Shown piece after piece: positions 25,046-32,762 of a stretch of DNA of 44,474 nt. Position 1 is the stretch's first letter. Each line of letters begins with the position of its first letter. Location: contig CAZYMD010000008.1 in NCBI GenBank assembly GCA_964649005.1, positions 1 through 44,474 of the forward strand, written 5' to 3'. The notes below the pieces were generated by a model, which searched no databases, was not told the DNA's origin, and saw only the letters and a list, made by a program, of their open reading frames with translations. The translations under genes and the position numbers were made by a program. Source of the stretch: CAZGMJ01 sp964649005 (GTDB taxonomy: Bacteria; Planctomycetota; Phycisphaerae; Sedimentisphaerales; Anaerobacaceae).

Positions 25046-26647
25046 ATGGCATTTATGCAGAGAATAGCGATCAGGTACAAGCTGATGCTCATCATAATGA
25101 TGACGTGCATCACTGCTCTGCTTTTGGCGGGTGTCATGCAGATTCTCTACGGGCGAACCAAGCATTATGAGCAGGCGGTGCGCAATATATCTTGCTATGC
25201 CGAAATCATTGGCGACAACTGCAAGGCATCGCTTGCCTTCGATGATGCTGTCGATGCTAAGGAAACGCTCCATTCCCTTCGAGCCGAGCCTTCCATTGTC
25301 TTCGCGTGCCTGTACGATAGACATAATGAGGTGCTTGCCAAGTATGAAAGCCGGGAGGAACCAAATGAGTTCACAATACCGGAATGCAGAGCTGATGAGT
25401 ATAGATTTGAACAGAATTATCTCAAAGTATTTAGACAGATCAGTGATGATAATAGTCTGCTTGGCACTCTTTATCTCCAGCTTGATCTAAGCAGGACGAA
25501 AGCTGAAATTCTGGCGGCGATGCGTACCGGGGTATGTGCAATTCTAATTGCTTTGTTCATGGCGTATCTGATCTCTTCAAGGCTGCAGAAGATAATCTCT
25601 TCTCCTATCTTGAGTCTGGCAGGTGTCGCCAAAGTCGTCTCGGAGAAAAAAGACTACTCTCAGCGGGCGGTTAAGACAAGTAACGATGAGTTCGGTGTCT
25701 TCGTGGATGCATTCAACGAGATGCTGGAGCAAATACAGAATCGCAATCTGGAGCTTGTGGATGCCAAGACGCACCTTGAGACAAAGGTTAGCGAACGTAC
25801 GGCGGAGCTTTCCTGCACCAACGCAAAACTCAAGGAGGAAGTAGCTCAGCGCACAGCGGCCGAAGAGTCACTGAAAAACATGAATGACAAGCTGGCCCAG
25901 TCCAACCGTCAGTTGCAGGAGTTCACCTATATTGCTTCGCATGATCTAAGGGAGCCGACGAGGAAAATTACCGCTTTCGGGCAACTGCTGGAAGAGTCGC
26001 TCAGCGGGAAGCTGGACGACGACGATCAGGAGAATCTGGAATTCATGATCGACGGCGCCAACCGAATGCAGCAGATGATAGAGGCCCTGCTCGAATATTC
26101 TCGGGTTACGACCAAGGTTGTTCAATTTGAGTCCGTCAACGTCAATGAAATCATGGAGCAGCTCAGGGGCATTGAATTGGCCGTAATGATCGAGGAAACC
26201 AAAGCTGTTCTTTCGGTTCCGAAAATGCTGCCGGTTGTTAAAGGAGATCCAAGGCAAATCCGGCAGTTGCTTCAGAATCTTGTTTCGAACGCAATGAAAT
26301 ATCAAAAGAAGGGTACTGTGCCGGAGATTACTGTTATTGCTCGAAGACAGAACAATGGCATAGTGCGTTTTGAAGTGCAGGACAACGGAATTGGCATTAA
26401 ACATGAGCAGTCTGAAAACGTTTTCGTGATGTTTAGGCGTTTGCACTCCAGAAGCGAATACGAAGGAACAGGTATTGGTCTGGCAGTGTGTAGGAAAATT
26501 GTTGAGCGGCATGCGGGGCAAATTGGAGTAGACTCGGTCTATGGCCAGGGATCGATATTCTGGTTCACTCTGCCTGCGCTGGAGGATCAATCGGAACCGG
26601 TCACCGATATTTCGAAGCCGGTCAGTGAAGCGAGAATGGGGGCTTAG
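25046..26647 (+). CDS. Membrane histidine kinase with CHASE8-like sensor and HAMP
   Basis: A 533-aa sensor kinase. Two membrane helices (about 12-34 and 162-181) flank a periplasmic domain. Its sequence, with CKASLAFDDAVDAKETLHSL and IVFACLYDRHNEVLAKY, resembles CHASE8, the sensor of YfiN. HAMP (about 182-235), a coiled coil, and a HisKA domain follow, with His299 in YIASHDLREPTR. The ATPase domain has an N box (LLQNLVSNAMKYQ), G1 (VQDNGIGIK), F (FVMFRRLH) and G2 (GTGIGLAVC). ATG 25046 is preferred to TTG 25019, since AGGAAAG lies about 8 nt upstream. In the usual YfiN the same sensor drives a GGDEF domain; here it drives phosphotransfer. Two receivers follow directly. Confidence 0.9.
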   Translation: MAFMQRIAIRYKLMLIIMMTCITALLLAGVMQILYGRTKHYEQAVRNISCYAEIIGDNCKASLAFDDAVDAKETLHSLRAEPSIVFACLYDRHNEVLAKYESREEPNEFTIPECRADEYRFEQNYLKVFRQISDDNSLLGTLYLQLDLSRTKAEILAAMRTGVCAILIALFMAYLISSRLQKIISSPILSLAGVAKVVSEKKDYSQRAVKTSNDEFGVFVDAFNEMLEQIQNRNLELVDAKTHLETKVSERTAELSCTNAKLKEEVAQRTAAEESLKNMNDKLAQSNRQLQEFTYIASHDLREPTRKITAFGQLLEESLSGKLDDDDQENLEFMIDGANRMQQMIEALLEYSRVTTKVVQFESVNVNEIMEQLRGIELAVMIEETKAVLSVPKMLPVVKGDPRQIRQLLQNLVSNAMKYQKKGTVPEITVIARRQNNGIVRFEVQDNGIGIKHEQSENVFVMFRRLHSRSEYEGTGIGLAVCRKIVERHAGQIGVDSVYGQGSIFWFTLPALEDQSEPVTDISKPVSEARMGA

Positions 26648-26650
26648 TGT

Positions 26651-27130
26651 ATGAATTTAGAAATACCTTTCAATATGTTGTTGGTGGAAGATGATCCGGG
26701 GGATCAAAAACTGGTTAAAAGCGCGTTGTCGGCTCAGGATGTTAAAATTAATCTTCATATTGCCTCTTGTGCGGAAGATGCCCTCAAATATCTTCAGCTT
26801 AGTGAAAATGGTGATGTGGACTGTCCCTGGCCGAACTTGATTGTGCTTGATCTTAATATGCCCGGGATGGGTGGTAAGGAATTCCTTACGTATATCAAGG
26901 CAGAAAAAGCCTTGTGCAGTATCCCTGTAGTCATATTGACTACATCAGATTCCGAAGCCGACATCAAGGAATGCTATGGAATGTATGCGGCAGGTTATAT
27001 CCAGAAGCCAGGCAAGCCTGCCGAATTTAGGGACATTGTGAGAAACATGATTACCTATTGGTTTACCGACGGACTGTCTGCCAAACACCACCTACAGGCG
27101 AATGAATTGGAGAAGGTTGGTGGGAAATGA
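26651..27130 (+). CDS. Single-domain response regulator, Rcp1-type (first)
   Basis: A 159-aa stand-alone receiver of the Rcp1 type. Acidic Glu/Asp pocket at LLVEDDPGDQ, phosphoacceptor Asp67 in LIVLDLNMPGMGG, Thr/Ser at LTTSDSE and Lys119 in YIQKPGKP. It has no DNA-binding or enzymatic output. Rcp1-type receivers accept phosphate from partner kinases, often phytochromes, and end in a helix with Y/F-W, present here as MITYWF. It starts 3 nt after the stop of the CHASE8 kinase gene, and the two are surely co-transcribed. It is the likely phosphate acceptor of that kinase. It is similar to the next gene, so the two probably arose by duplication. Confidence 0.93.
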   Translation: MNLEIPFNMLLVEDDPGDQKLVKSALSAQDVKINLHIASCAEDALKYLQLSENGDVDCPWPNLIVLDLNMPGMGGKEFLTYIKAEKALCSIPVVILTTSDSEADIKECYGMYAAGYIQKPGKPAEFRDIVRNMITYWFTDGLSAKHHLQANELEKVGGK

Positions 27131-27175
27131 CATGCACAGTGAACTGCACAACACTCGCTGGAAAGGTTAAAAATA

Positions 27176-27658
27176 ATGTATGAATTTGAAGAGGTCGTGA
27201 TACTGTTGGTCGAGGACGACCTCGGGGACCAGAAGCTCGTTGCAAAAGCGCTTGCCAAGGAGAGAATTGCTAATAAGCTCCGCATTACCTCAAGCGGTGA
27301 AGAAGCGCTCCAATATCTTGATCGTAGCAAGGCGGGCGACAAAGACTCCCCGATGCCTGACTTAATACTTCTGGATTTAAATATGCCAGGTATTGGCGGC
27401 CAGGAATTCTTGAGGTTACTCAAGTCAGACCATGAACTCACCACTATTCCGGTGGTAATTCTCACAACGTCTGATTCTGACAGGGATATTCTGGAAAGTT
27501 TCAAACTGCAAGCTTCCGGCTATATCAAAAAACCAGGTAGTCTGGAGGCTTTCCACCAGATTATGCACGACGTAACCGACTATTGGTTCGTGATATGCAA
27601 GAGAGTCCATCATGACAGTGGATGTAAGAAGAGAGATACTACGTGTTCTGTTGGTTGA
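27176..27658 (+). CDS. Single-domain response regulator, Rcp1-type (second)
   Basis: A 160-aa receiver resembling the preceding one over most of its length. LLVEDDLGDQ forms the acidic pocket, Asp67 in LILLDLNMPGIGG accepts phosphate, LTTSDSD and Lys119 in YIKKPG complete the site, and the C-terminal helix contains DYWF. All phosphorylation residues are kept. The last 15 or so residues are Lys/Cys-rich and lie in the 47-nt overlap with the next gene, so the tail may have been fixed by that overlap. AAAGG lies about 9 nt upstream of the ATG. Two near-identical acceptors beside one kinase may act as a phosphate sink and an output, or partner different kinases in the cluster. Confidence 0.93.
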   Translation: MYEFEEVVILLVEDDLGDQKLVAKALAKERIANKLRITSSGEEALQYLDRSKAGDKDSPMPDLILLDLNMPGIGGQEFLRLLKSDHELTTIPVVILTTSDSDRDILESFKLQASGYIKKPGSLEAFHQIMHDVTDYWFVICKRVHHDSGCKKRDTTCSVG

Positions 27659-28766
27659 TGACGATCCGGCGGATCGCCGGCTTGTGAAGTTGGCTCTGGA
27701 CCGCTCCTCGGATCAGGTGCGTTTCGAAGTCACAACAGCCGAGAGCCTTACAGAGGCAACGGAACGTCTACCTGCATTGGAAACCGATATCGTCCTGCTC
27801 GATCTTGGCCTGCCGGACAGTAATGGCGTTGAGACTGTGCAGAAGGTCCACGCCACCAGTCCCGATGTCCCAATTATTGTTTTGACAGGAGCGGCCGACG
27901 GAGAAATGGCCATCGAGGCCATAAGAAGCGGCGCCGAAGACTATCTTGTAAAAGGCAAGTCCCTGGAATTGGCTCTCGTGCGAATCATCCGATACACAGT
28001 CGAACGCAAGAGAACCAAACAGAATCTCGCCAAACTACTCAGGGAATTGGAGCACACCAATCGTGAGTTGAACGATTTTGCCTCCATCGTGTCACACGAT
28101 CTCAAGGCGCCATTGCGCGGGATCAAGACATTGACGGAATGGATCATGGCCGACAACGGTGATAGACTCACTGACGATGGGAAAGAGCAAATGCAGTTGC
28201 TCTCGAACCGGGTCGACCGGATGCACTGTCTAATTGAAGGTGTGCTTGAGTATTCCAGAGTCGGCCGTGAGAGTGAAAAGGAAGTCAATGTGAATCTCAA
28301 TGAGCTTGTGCCCGATGTGTGGCACACGCTCTCTGTATCGGAAAACATCTCGTTGTTTGTTGAGCGCGAGCTACCAGCGATAGTGTGCGATTACACAAGG
28401 ATAGTGCAGGTGTTCCAGAACCTCTTAAGCAATGCCGTAAAATACATGGACAAGCCGAAAGGTCGTATAGCTGTGGACTGTGAAGAGGACGGACAATGTT
28501 GGAAGTTCAGAGTAACAGACAACGGTCCTGGAATCGAACAGAGGCATTTCGAGAGAATATTTAAAATGTTCCAGACACTGTCGCCCAGCGATGGATATGA
28601 AAGCACTGGCGTTGGCCTGACCGTTGTAAAAAAGATCGTGGAAATGTACGGCGGAAAGATATGGGTCGATTCGGAAGTTGGCAACGGGACTACTTTCTTC
28701 TTTACATTACCGAAGCAGCAAGCGGAGACCAAATATGCGGAACTTGCCGCAAGTATTGACAGTTGA
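27612..28766 (+). CDS. Receiver-histidine kinase hybrid
   Basis: A 384-aa cytoplasmic protein. An N-terminal receiver (about 1-125; LLVDDDPADRR, Asp64 in VLLDLGLPD, LTGA, Lys in DYLVKGK) is fused to a kinase. The kinase has HisKA with His162 in SIVSHDLKAPLRG, and an ATPase domain with an N box (FQNLLSNAVKYMDK), G1 (VTDNGPGIE), F (IFKMFQTL) and G2 (STGVGLTVV). All catalytic residues are present. It overlaps the upstream receiver by 47 nt, implying translational coupling. It would receive phosphate or be controlled through its own receiver and then pass a signal on. ATG 27612 is used; GTG 27618 is an alternative. No membrane segment is seen. Confidence 0.93.
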   Translation: MTVDVRREILRVLLVDDDPADRRLVKLALDRSSDQVRFEVTTAESLTEATERLPALETDIVLLDLGLPDSNGVETVQKVHATSPDVPIIVLTGAADGEMAIEAIRSGAEDYLVKGKSLELALVRIIRYTVERKRTKQNLAKLLRELEHTNRELNDFASIVSHDLKAPLRGIKTLTEWIMADNGDRLTDDGKEQMQLLSNRVDRMHCLIEGVLEYSRVGRESEKEVNVNLNELVPDVWHTLSVSENISLFVERELPAIVCDYTRIVQVFQNLLSNAVKYMDKPKGRIAVDCEEDGQCWKFRVTDNGPGIEQRHFERIFKMFQTLSPSDGYESTGVGLTVVKKIVEMYGGKIWVDSEVGNGTTFFFTLPKQQAETKYAELAASIDS

Positions 28767-29094
28767 GCATGATTACACGGGTGAAAACGCAAAGAAGCGT
28801 GCTCTGAGGGAGTACGGTGCCGCGGCACGGACTCTCTACGTAGTGGATGGTCCGAAGTGTCGGAAAGCTGTGAAGATGGATTCTCTGAAGAGAGACATCT
28901 CGATAGCCGCGACGGAGGCATATGGTGAGGGGGAAACAAGGAATACATCGCCTTTGTTTAGTGTTGCCGTTTGTGCAGGCAAATCAACTGATTATGAAGA
29001 ATTATGCAAATCGCTTGAATTGATTGAATCATATTGGAAAAAAGCGAGTAAGTTCCACGTTAGGGGGCAAAAAAATGGCCGACATGAAATATAA
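28735..29094 (+). CDS. Degenerate receiver-like protein (lost phosphorylation site)
   Basis: A 119-aa protein overlapping the preceding gene by 32 nt and the next by 20 nt. Its start, LTVEHDYTGENAKKRALREY, follows the Rcp1 pattern LLVEDDPGDQKLVKRAL, with the second acidic residue replaced by His. Its end, LCKSLELIESYWKKASKF, matches the Rcp1-type C-terminal helix with Y-W. The middle, where the phosphoacceptor Asp and the L-N-M-P-G loop should be, is rearranged, and neither is visible. I read it as a pseudo-receiver kept in the operon, possibly a partner of the nearby kinases rather than a phosphate carrier. GGAG lies about 8 nt before ATG 28735; a longer frame from 28678 has no ribosome site. 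Confidence 0.65.
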   Translation: MRNLPQVLTVEHDYTGENAKKRALREYGAAARTLYVVDGPKCRKAVKMDSLKRDISIAATEAYGEGETRNTSPLFSVAVCAGKSTDYEELCKSLELIESYWKKASKFHVRGQKNGRHEI

Positions 29095-30508
29095 TGTATT
29101 ACTTGTAGAAGATGACAAACTTGACCAGAAAGCGTTTGAGCGCTTCGTTGAGAAGGAGGGACTTCCCTACAACTGCTCTATTGCAGGATCTGTTACGGAG
29201 GCGCGAGAAGTCCTGAGCAAGTCGTCCTTCGATGTCATTGTCTCCGACTATTCGCTTGGTGACGGTTGTGCCGTTGACGTTATGGATATCGTAAAAGATA
29301 CCCCCGTAATACTTGTCACTGGAGCGGGTGACGAGGAAGTGGCTGTGAAGGTGTGGCAGGCCGGAGCATACGACTACCTGACAAAGGACGTCGATCGTGG
29401 CTATCTGAAGGCTCTTCCGATAACCGTCAAGAACGCCGTCAGACACAAGAGAACAAAGGACAGGCTCAGGCTCTTGTCTGAGGCAATCAAAAGCACGGAT
29501 GACAGTGTTTACATCACTGACATGGACGACAAGATCATCTTTGTCAACAGGGCGTTTTGTCAGATTTACGGGTACGCTGAGGAAGAAATTGTCGGCCAGA
29601 ATGGCAGTGTCCTATGGATAAGCAATAACGCGACTCAGAACACGAGAAGCGTTTTTCAGACACGCGCTATTGGAAGCAGTTGGGAAGTTGGCTTCTATCA
29701 TAGACGTAAAGATGGCAGCATATTTCCACTCTCTCTCTCCAGGTCGATAATCAAGGATGAAAAAGGCTACGATATGGCGGTTGTAGGTGTTGGACGCGAC
29801 ATTTCCGAGCGAATTCTCGTGGAGGATGAGCTTAGAAGCACGAACACCAAACTTGAAAGACAGAACCGCATCGTCAATGAAATGGCTATTCAAGTAGCAG
29901 ATTCTATGAAGCTTCTGCTTGAAGGCAGTAATCTCGATGGAGCTAAGAAGCTCATATCAGAATTTCACGACTTGCTTTCGATTAATGCTAACAAGGCAAA
30001 GCTGGACCGCAAAGAGTTCAATATTGAAACTGCTGTTTCCAATGTTGTAGAGAGCCTGATGCCTCTTGCTATGGAAAAAGGCGTTGAGCTTACCGCCTTG
30101 GAAATAGATCCCGAATTGGAAATTAGGGCGGATTATACTCGAATAAAACAAATATTCCACAGTCTTTTGCATAGGGCGGTCTGCTCTACCGACCAGGGCG
30201 GACACGTGCAAATCAAGGTAGGATTGAACGGCAATGAAATCATGGTCGAAGTGCACGACGACGCTCCCACGATGGACGACACCGAAATACGAAAGGTGCT
30301 CAGTTTTTCCGGTTGCATCAGGGCGCAGAATCCCCGGCAGACGGATAATCTCGACCTGGGACCGGCCATCGCAAAGGAATTGATCGAGATGCATGGCGGC
30401 AAGGTGTGGGCTAAGAGTTCGGGCGAACAAGGCAACGCAATCTGCTTTACATTCCCGAGACCACACTTATCCCACAAGGATTCGGCCTGTACTGCTCAGA
30501 AGCAGTAG
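29075..30508 (+). CDS. Receiver-PAS protein with a degenerate histidine kinase core
   Basis: A 477-aa protein from ATG 29075, preceded by AGGGGG; the frame is open from 29024. The receiver (1-120) has LLVEDDKLDQ and Asp58 in VIVSDYSLGDG. A PAS domain (about 135-255) follows, with VYITDMDDKIIFVNRAFCQIYGY and a PAC-like end, GVGRDISER. The kinase region lacks a recognisable H box (no S-H-E/D-L). Its ATPase motifs are altered: the N box reads FHSLLHRAV instead of F-x-N-L-L-x-N-A, G1 reads VHDDAPTMD in place of D-x-G-x-G, and G2 reads DLGPAI in place of G-L-G-L-A-I. The kinase half is probably inactive, while the receiver looks competent. A scaffold or allosteric role is inferred. Confidence 0.85.
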   Translation: MADMKYNVLLVEDDKLDQKAFERFVEKEGLPYNCSIAGSVTEAREVLSKSSFDVIVSDYSLGDGCAVDVMDIVKDTPVILVTGAGDEEVAVKVWQAGAYDYLTKDVDRGYLKALPITVKNAVRHKRTKDRLRLLSEAIKSTDDSVYITDMDDKIIFVNRAFCQIYGYAEEEIVGQNGSVLWISNNATQNTRSVFQTRAIGSSWEVGFYHRRKDGSIFPLSLSRSIIKDEKGYDMAVVGVGRDISERILVEDELRSTNTKLERQNRIVNEMAIQVADSMKLLLEGSNLDGAKKLISEFHDLLSINANKAKLDRKEFNIETAVSNVVESLMPLAMEKGVELTALEIDPELEIRADYTRIKQIFHSLLHRAVCSTDQGGHVQIKVGLNGNEIMVEVHDDAPTMDDTEIRKVLSFSGCIRAQNPRQTDNLDLGPAIAKELIEMHGGKVWAKSSGEQGNAICFTFPRPHLSHKDSACTAQKQ

Positions 30509-30691
30509 GGGATTAAGCAGCTTTGCTATCACCGCCGGATAATCTGTATTCCGTGTGCGTTTCTCACATGCGCGAAATGCAGGTAGACAGCTATTCGACC
30601 ACTTATGCACGGAAAAACTGACAAAACATTCCTCTCATAATATCACAAGTGCATCCTCTCCTCGATACGCGGCAGCGTACATGTTTTTCGG

Positions 30692-31969
30692 TCATCTCCG
30701 TCCATATCGCACTATCAATACCGGCCCAGGCAGGAGAACTTCAATACCATGATGTTCCGTATCCGAGACCAGGGTAATCTCATTGTCCCCACCTCTAAGG
30801 TTGCTGGGATCGATGCCTGCTATCGTGAAGACGACATCGTGTATGGCCTTGCCGGATGTAATTGAATATGGAATCCCGTTGATTCTAAAGGGTTCCTTGA
30901 CGTTTCCCTCGCCGCCATCCCATATCTTGACCATGAGCAATGCCCTGCGAATCACCCCCACGTCTTCTGGAAGATTGATAGTGGCCTTGCTAACACGTGA
31001 GGCCCGAGACCAGAACGGCGCGGGCATCTCCGAGCACTTGTACATTTCCACTCTGTCTCTGCCTGCATCGAATGACAAACCGTCCAGAGTGTCTGTCACG
31101 TACTTGAGCCCGTTTTTCAGGTGCACGACCGCTCGGATGGCCATCGCCCCTGACTGGCTGGGGACCATCGTCGTGTCCCATACAACCTCGAACGGCGCTG
31201 TAGAGCTTGTCCCTATGTGATTTCGAGGCAGCCTTTTCTGAGTATATCCATGCCAGCCATTATCACGTCCGTCACCGTCATCATCGAATCCGAAATATCG
31301 CCCGAAGTAGTCCACCGACCTTATTGAATCCTTGAATTGATCTTGATACGATAGAGACACGCGAACCATATCATTCAGTGAGTTGCTTGTATCCGCCAAT
31401 TCGACCTGTGCGCTGAATCGTTCCATTCCGCTGCGAATTAGTTCCGGGTGATTTGGCTTGAGAAAACACCTGATGGCGGCGTTGTCGAGTATGAAGTGTC
31501 CCCAGAACGAGTCACCCCGATCGCACACAAACTGAAGCGCATTGGTTCCCTGGACCAGATGCCCCACCTTGAGTGGTATCTTCGGATAGCCATACGTACA
31601 GTTTCCTGCTGCCGTGCCTGTCTCAGGGACTTGATAGGCTTGTCTGCCATTTAGGTAAAATCGTTTGTTTGCGGTGCCAGGGTGCCCGCCCCACATTTCG
31701 AGATACAGCTCTGCTGATTCCAGCCCGAAGATGTCTTCCTCTACCTTCATCAGCGCCAGCCCGTTGGCCCGGGCCTCACTCCTCCTTCCAAATTCCTCAT
31801 GCAGGCTCAGCTCTGTGTCATTCACGCGAAGTCTGCCCGAACAGTTGTTAATGTTGGGATCCCAATTCGCCCAGTATTCTCGGTAGAATGTCCCCGCCCT
31901 GACAATACCAGATGCGAATAAGAAGCTTATGCATAGAAAGCTGGCTAAATAGACCTTCGCTTTTCTCAT
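30692..31969 (-). CDS. Large secreted protein with repeated beta domain and calcium-loop-like motif
   Basis: A 425-aa secreted protein with a signal peptide (about 1-25, ending IVRAG). Two regions share a pattern: residues about 75-170 (SAELYLEMWGG, FYLNGRQAY) and about 335-425 (RALLMVKIWDGG, FRINGIPY). This suggests an internal duplication of a jelly-roll-like, possibly carbohydrate-binding, domain. Between them VDYFGRYFGFDDDGDGRDN carries an Asp/Gly-rich loop like calcium-binding loops. I do not recognise a named family. The gene is last in a minus-strand set after M48 protease and ABC exporter genes, 16 nt from the protease, so it may be a substrate of either. Confidence 0.75.
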   Translation of the reverse strand: MRKAKVYLASFLCISFLFASGIVRAGTFYREYWANWDPNINNCSGRLRVNDTELSLHEEFGRRSEARANGLALMKVEEDIFGLESAELYLEMWGGHPGTANKRFYLNGRQAYQVPETGTAAGNCTYGYPKIPLKVGHLVQGTNALQFVCDRGDSFWGHFILDNAAIRCFLKPNHPELIRSGMERFSAQVELADTSNSLNDMVRVSLSYQDQFKDSIRSVDYFGRYFGFDDDGDGRDNGWHGYTQKRLPRNHIGTSSTAPFEVVWDTTMVPSQSGAMAIRAVVHLKNGLKYVTDTLDGLSFDAGRDRVEMYKCSEMPAPFWSRASRVSKATINLPEDVGVIRRALLMVKIWDGGEGNVKEPFRINGIPYSITSGKAIHDVVFTIAGIDPSNLRGGDNEITLVSDTEHHGIEVLLPGPVLIVRYGRR

Positions 31970-31985
31970 TCCTGTATCCCCGTAT

Positions 31986-32723
31986 TCAGCCGCTTCGTTG
32001 TCTGATTATACGGTTTATATTTTCAATGCGGTTCTGGTAGGCCGGGTGCGATGAGAAATATTCCCCCAGATCGACTCCCTCCTGACCTTGGCTAACTTTG
32101 GCCAGGTTCGAAAGAAGACGCGTCGCAGCATACGGATCGTAATTCGCCGCTGCTGAGAGGGCTACTCCCAGCCTGTCGGCCTCCGATTCGATGTCCTGCG
32201 AATAAGCGCTCTCAAGGAACTGCACGCCTACGCGCTTGAGCCACCCCGACATCAGCCCCCGAGCAGGCCCGATACGCGAAGCGGTCGAAATCGCCGAATT
32301 GCTTATGATACGCTCCATCGCATGGCCCCGGATGACGTGCGCCATCTCGTGACCGAGCACGAACGCCACTTCATCCGCATCCTGCCGGCACAATTCTATC
32401 AGCGATCTTGTGATGAAGATAAATCCGCCGGGCAGGGCGAACGCATTTGGCTCGCCCCCCTCGACAGCCTCGAAGCTGAACGTGCGATATCGATTGGCTA
32501 CGCATTTCGCCAGATCCGATCCGATCTTCCCCAGCAGTTGTCTTGTCTCAGGGTCCGCATCAGGCTTCAATTGACATCTCACTTCATATGCAAGATCGCG
32601 ACCGACTTCGTTCTCGACCTTGATCATATCGGCCTCGGTTCCCGTCATCGATTGCCAGACCCAACTGGCCTTGCGAACCTTCGGTCCGACCCGCCTGCCC
32701 AGATTGTAGAAGAGACCGCTCAT
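31986..32723 (-). CDS. M48-family zinc metalloprotease
   Basis: A 245-aa peptidase. The zinc motif HEMAH is at 125-129 and the third ligand is probably Glu179 in the E-S-E-A-D segment. This is the M48 pattern seen in BepA, LoiP and Oma1-type proteins, which trim or clear misfolded envelope proteins. Unlike BepA or HtpX, no signal peptide or transmembrane segment is visible; the N-terminus is Arg-rich and moderately polar, so a cytoplasmic or peripheral site is possible. The gene lies 39 nt downstream of the ABC permease gene and 16 nt upstream of the secreted-protein gene, so all four minus-strand genes likely form one operon. Confidence 0.9.
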   Translation of the reverse strand: MSGLFYNLGRRVGPKVRKASWVWQSMTGTEADMIKVENEVGRDLAYEVRCQLKPDADPETRQLLGKIGSDLAKCVANRYRTFSFEAVEGGEPNAFALPGGFIFITRSLIELCRQDADEVAFVLGHEMAHVIRGHAMERIISNSAISTASRIGPARGLMSGWLKRVGVQFLESAYSQDIESEADRLGVALSAAANYDPYAATRLLSNLAKVSQGQEGVDLGEYFSSHPAYQNRIENINRIIRQRSG

Positions 32724-32762
32724 AGAATCCTATTTATAGTTGATTAAGCCCGCCGCCGGCGG

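Noticed and set aside
27176..27658. Possible frameshift at the end of the second receiver because it overlaps the next gene by 47 nt
   Set aside because: The receiver domain is complete before the overlap, and the next gene has its own ATG and full receiver. Overlap is the simpler reading.
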